From Roseiarcus sp963784805 (GTDB lineage Bacteria; Pseudomonadota; Alphaproteobacteria; Rhizobiales; Beijerinckiaceae): 64,000 bases of DNA. The DNA lies in assembly GCA_963784805.1 (NCBI GenBank), contig CAWASR010000008.1, positions 682,001 through 746,000 on the forward strand, in the 5' to 3' direction. Below the pieces are notes generated by a model, which ran no database searches, was not told the DNA's origin, and worked only from the letters and a program-made list of their open reading frames with translations. The translations under genes and the position numbers were made by a program. This document shows positions 61,963-64,000 of this stretch, one piece after another; within the stretch, counting starts at the first letter, position 1, and every line of letters begins with the position of its first letter.

Positions 61963-62377
61963 ATAATCCTCCCTTCGGCCGAGGTAAGCCCAGCCGTTAT
62001 TGCCATTATTGCCGTGTTGGGCACGGCCACATGCTAGCACTCGGCGTTGATAAACGAAAGCGGCATCTAGCACAGGCGGAAAATGTGCGAATGGCGTCCC
62101 TCCCCCCGGCCCGGAAAATGAACAACCGGCGCAGCCCGCATTCGTTTTCGGGTAGCGGACGGAACGCTAATGCGCGAGCATGCGCTCTCAACCGTTCAGG
62201 CCCGGCCCACGACAAAGCCCACGGAGCGCCGCCACGCTCGACATGCCCACACTTTCGGCCGCCAGCGCGGATTGCGCCGCCGTCAGGCGGGCGATCGTGT
62301 TCGTGTCCAACCACCGAGGGACCAGCCTTCGCCCGAGGCGGTCGCCGGGCATGCCGGCCTCTCCGCCGCGTTCGTCT
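61963..62377. other. Gene-free stretch upstream of the third sugar operon
   Basis: About 415 bp between divergent regulatory needs: the promoter of the minus-strand binding-protein gene, and the 3' end of the nfeD gene (minus, stop 62378). On the minus strand GTGCTAG occurs twice, 33 bp apart, about 60-100 bp upstream of the binding-protein ATG, and could be a regulator half-site pair. No gene is supported. Confidence 0.4.
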
Positions 62378-62827
62378 TCAGACCCGCTCGACCCGCAATA
62401 GCGAGCCCTGCTCGACCGCGACGACCCTGACTTTCGCGCCTGACGGACAATCCGCGCCCGCGACCCGCCACGAACTGTCGCCGACGCGAATGCGGCCATA
62501 GCCGCGCACGATCGCTTCGTCGAGAAAGAAATCCGCGCCTATCAACCCGTGCGCCCGGCTCGAAGGCAGCGGGCCGGGTCGCGCGTCAAGCGAGCCATAG
62601 ACGCGCCGGCCGACGAATACGAGCGTGACGACCAGCACGCCGAACAGCAGCAGTTGCGACGTAAGGCCGATCGCGGCGAAATAGGCGATCGCACCGACGA
62701 TCGCCGCCGCCGCGCCGATCCAGATCAGGAAGGCGCCCGGCACAAACGTCTCGGCGGCGCACAGAAACAAACCGCCGACGAGCCAGACGAGCGCACCAAG
62801 GTGGGTCCACGAGATATTATCGAACAA
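62378..62827 (-). CDS. NfeD family membrane protein
   Basis: A short NfeD (149 residues): hydrophobic helices at about 10-75 (LGALVWLVGGLFLCAAETFV, FLIWIGAAAAIVGAIAYFA, LLLFGVLVVTLVFVGRRVYG) and a C-terminal OB-fold domain (about 90-149) ending in GAKVRVVAVEQGSLLRVERV. NfeD proteins partner SPFH/stomatin proteins, and here the gene follows such a gene by 18 bp on the same strand, as ybbJ follows qmcA in enterics. It probably modulates the SPFH complex in membrane quality control. Confidence 0.92.
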   Translation of the reverse strand: MFDNISWTHLGALVWLVGGLFLCAAETFVPGAFLIWIGAAAAIVGAIAYFAAIGLTSQLLLFGVLVVTLVFVGRRVYGSLDARPGPLPSSRAHGLIGADFFLDEAIVRGYGRIRVGDSSWRVAGADCPSGAKVRVVAVEQGSLLRVERV

Positions 62828-62845
62828 GCGGAGCTCCTAGCGAGT

Positions 62846-63895
62846 TCAGGCTGTCCAGGGAGACTGCGCGGCGGGCGGCGCGTTCGACGGCGCCTGCCCG
62901 GCGGGTTGAGACGGCGCCGGCGTATCGGGAACGCTGCGGTTCGTCCTGCGCGCGCGGAGAGCGGCCTCGCTTGCGGCGGTCTCGCCGAACGCGCCCGCGG
63001 CGATCTGGCTGATCCCGCCGAGCGTCCCGGCGAGCGAGGCCAACTCCATGGGCACGATGAAAACCTTTTGATTTGGCGCCTCGGCCAGCGCCTGGAGGGC
63101 GCGCACGTATTTGTCGGCGATGAGATAATTGATCGCGGCCGGGTCGCCCTGGGCCGTCGCTTCGCTGACCAGCCGGGTGGCCGTCGCCTCCGCCTGGGCG
63201 GAGCGCTCGCGCGCTTCCGCCGCGCGAAAGGCGGCTTCGCGCTGCCCCTCGGCCTCCAGCACGACCGCGGCTTTGCGTCCCTCGGCCCGGGTGATGTCGG
63301 CCTGCCGCATGCCCTCGGCCTCCAGTATCACCGCGCGCTTTTCGCGCTCCGCCTTCATCTGCCGCGCCATGGAATCGACCAGATCCCTCGGCGGCTCGAT
63401 GTCCTTGATCTCGATTCGGGTGACCTTGATTCCCCACGGCTCCGAAGCCGCGTCGATCACGCTGAGCAGACGCTGGTTGATCTCGTCGCGGTGTGACAGC
63501 AACTGGTCGAGGTCCATCGATCCCATCACGGTGCGCACGTTGGTCATCACCAGATTGAGCAGCGCCTGTTCGAGATTGGAGATCTCGTAGGAGGCGCGGC
63601 GCACGTCGAGCACCTGATAGAAGGCGACGCCGTCGACCTTCACCGTCGCATTGTCCTTGGTGATGATCTCCTGGCCTGGCACCTCGATGACCTGCTCCAT
63701 CACATTGAGCTTGCGGCCGACGCTGTCGACATAGGGAAAGATGAGGCCCAGCCCGGGCGTCAGCGTTTTGTAGTATTTGCCGAACCTTTCGACTGTGTAG
63801 TTGTAGCCTTGCGGCACTTGCCGCACGCCCATCAGCACCGTGATGACGATGAAAGCGACGATGATGATGGCGAAGACGCTGACCCCCTCGATCAT
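62846..63895 (-). CDS. SPFH/stomatin family membrane protease-associated protein (QmcA-like)
   Basis: A 349-residue protein: an N-terminal helix (FAIIIVAFIVITVLMGVRQV), then the SPFH domain (about 25-200) with VPQGYNYTVERFGKYYKTL, PGLGLIFPYVDSV, MEQVIEVPGQEIITKDN, and RTVMGSMDLDQLL. A long coiled-coil (about 190-270, Ala/Glu/Arg repeats such as EAEGMRQADITRAEGRKAA) oligomerises it, and a Pro/Ala-rich tail follows. It anchors in the membrane with microdomains and works with NfeD. The ATG at 63895 has a GGAGATC site. Confidence 0.93.
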   Translation of the reverse strand: MIEGVSVFAIIIVAFIVITVLMGVRQVPQGYNYTVERFGKYYKTLTPGLGLIFPYVDSVGRKLNVMEQVIEVPGQEIITKDNATVKVDGVAFYQVLDVRRASYEISNLEQALLNLVMTNVRTVMGSMDLDQLLSHRDEINQRLLSVIDAASEPWGIKVTRIEIKDIEPPRDLVDSMARQMKAEREKRAVILEAEGMRQADITRAEGRKAAVVLEAEGQREAAFRAAEARERSAQAEATATRLVSEATAQGDPAAINYLIADKYVRALQALAEAPNQKVFIVPMELASLAGTLGGISQIAAGAFGETAASEAALRARRTNRSVPDTPAPSQPAGQAPSNAPPAAQSPWTA

Positions 63896-64000
63896 GGAAC
63901 GATCTCCATTGCCCCCGGCGGCCGACGCGCCCGTCCGAATCGGCGACCCCGGGAGCGCGCAATGTAGCGGCGATTTCTCTTGCTCGCCACGAAGGTCGCC
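63896..64000. other. Right edge, no gene seen
   Basis: The last 105 bases hold the ribosome site and probably the promoter of the minus-strand SPFH gene. No other gene start is supported. Confidence 0.4.

Overview
The window is high-GC, densely packed DNA with the gene content and order of an alphaproteobacterium of the order Hyphomicrobiales (Rhizobiales). The evidence is the DUF1285 / CoA-pyrophosphatase / DUF6111 / cca block divergent from a moxR-DUF58-DUF4159 block, a two-domain Sua5, a pyrC-like / plsY / dprA run, gatCAB, a lysine/alanine-rich histone H1-like protein, and a 37-aa exported peptide. A Beijerinckiaceae/Methylocystaceae-type lineage would fit, but the sequence alone does not prove it. 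No prophage, plasmid, CRISPR array or intact insertion sequence was seen.

Layout. 1-2.9 kb: the 3' part of a XagB-like membrane glycosyltransferase (minus) and an orphan amino-acid-type solute-binding protein. 3.5-6.3 kb (minus): cca, DUF6111, Nudix and DUF1285. 6.4-13.4 kb (plus): MoxR ATPase, DUF58, DUF4159 and a VWA/glutamine-amidotransferase-like membrane protein whose frame is broken. 13.5-19.4 kb: 3-oxoacid CoA-transferase A/B, Sua5, an acyl-CoA dehydrogenase coupled to an enoyl-CoA hydratase, and a HugZ-type flavin/heme protein. 20-28.3 kb: tRNA-Arg(ACG), a dihydroorotase homologue lacking its metal-binding histidines, plsY, dprA, a small conserved protein, ruvX and gatCAB. 28.9-33 kb: histone H1-like protein, a GST, tRNA-Ser(GCT) and a UvrD-like helicase.

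33-46.4 kb is the metabolic core. It holds a fructose/ribose-type ABC system (single-domain ATPase, permease, binding protein), lipB with a coupled DUF707-like glycosyltransferase-type gene, and a seven-gene sugar operon: a MalEFGK-type transporter followed by a xylose-dehydrogenase-like SDR, a TIM-barrel epimerase/isomerase and a second SDR. 46.4-57.3 kb has GNAT, SDR, EamA and sterol-desaturase genes, a MarC-like fragment, xylulokinase, cspA, a FAD amine/amino-acid oxidase, and glutaryl-CoA dehydrogenase with a CaiB-type CoA-transferase, then a LOG-family gene. 57.4-63.9 kb (minus) has sodB, a third sugar ABC operon (binding protein, two-domain ATPase, permease) and an NfeD/SPFH pair.

Two features run through the window. 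First, three genes (at about 12.95, 49.98 and 55.34 kb) need a one- or two-base correction to give full-length proteins, so either the assembly has indel errors or these genes are decaying. Second, three separate carbohydrate uptake systems are present with no recognisable transcription factor nearby. The large gene-free stretches share a diverged intergenic repeat.
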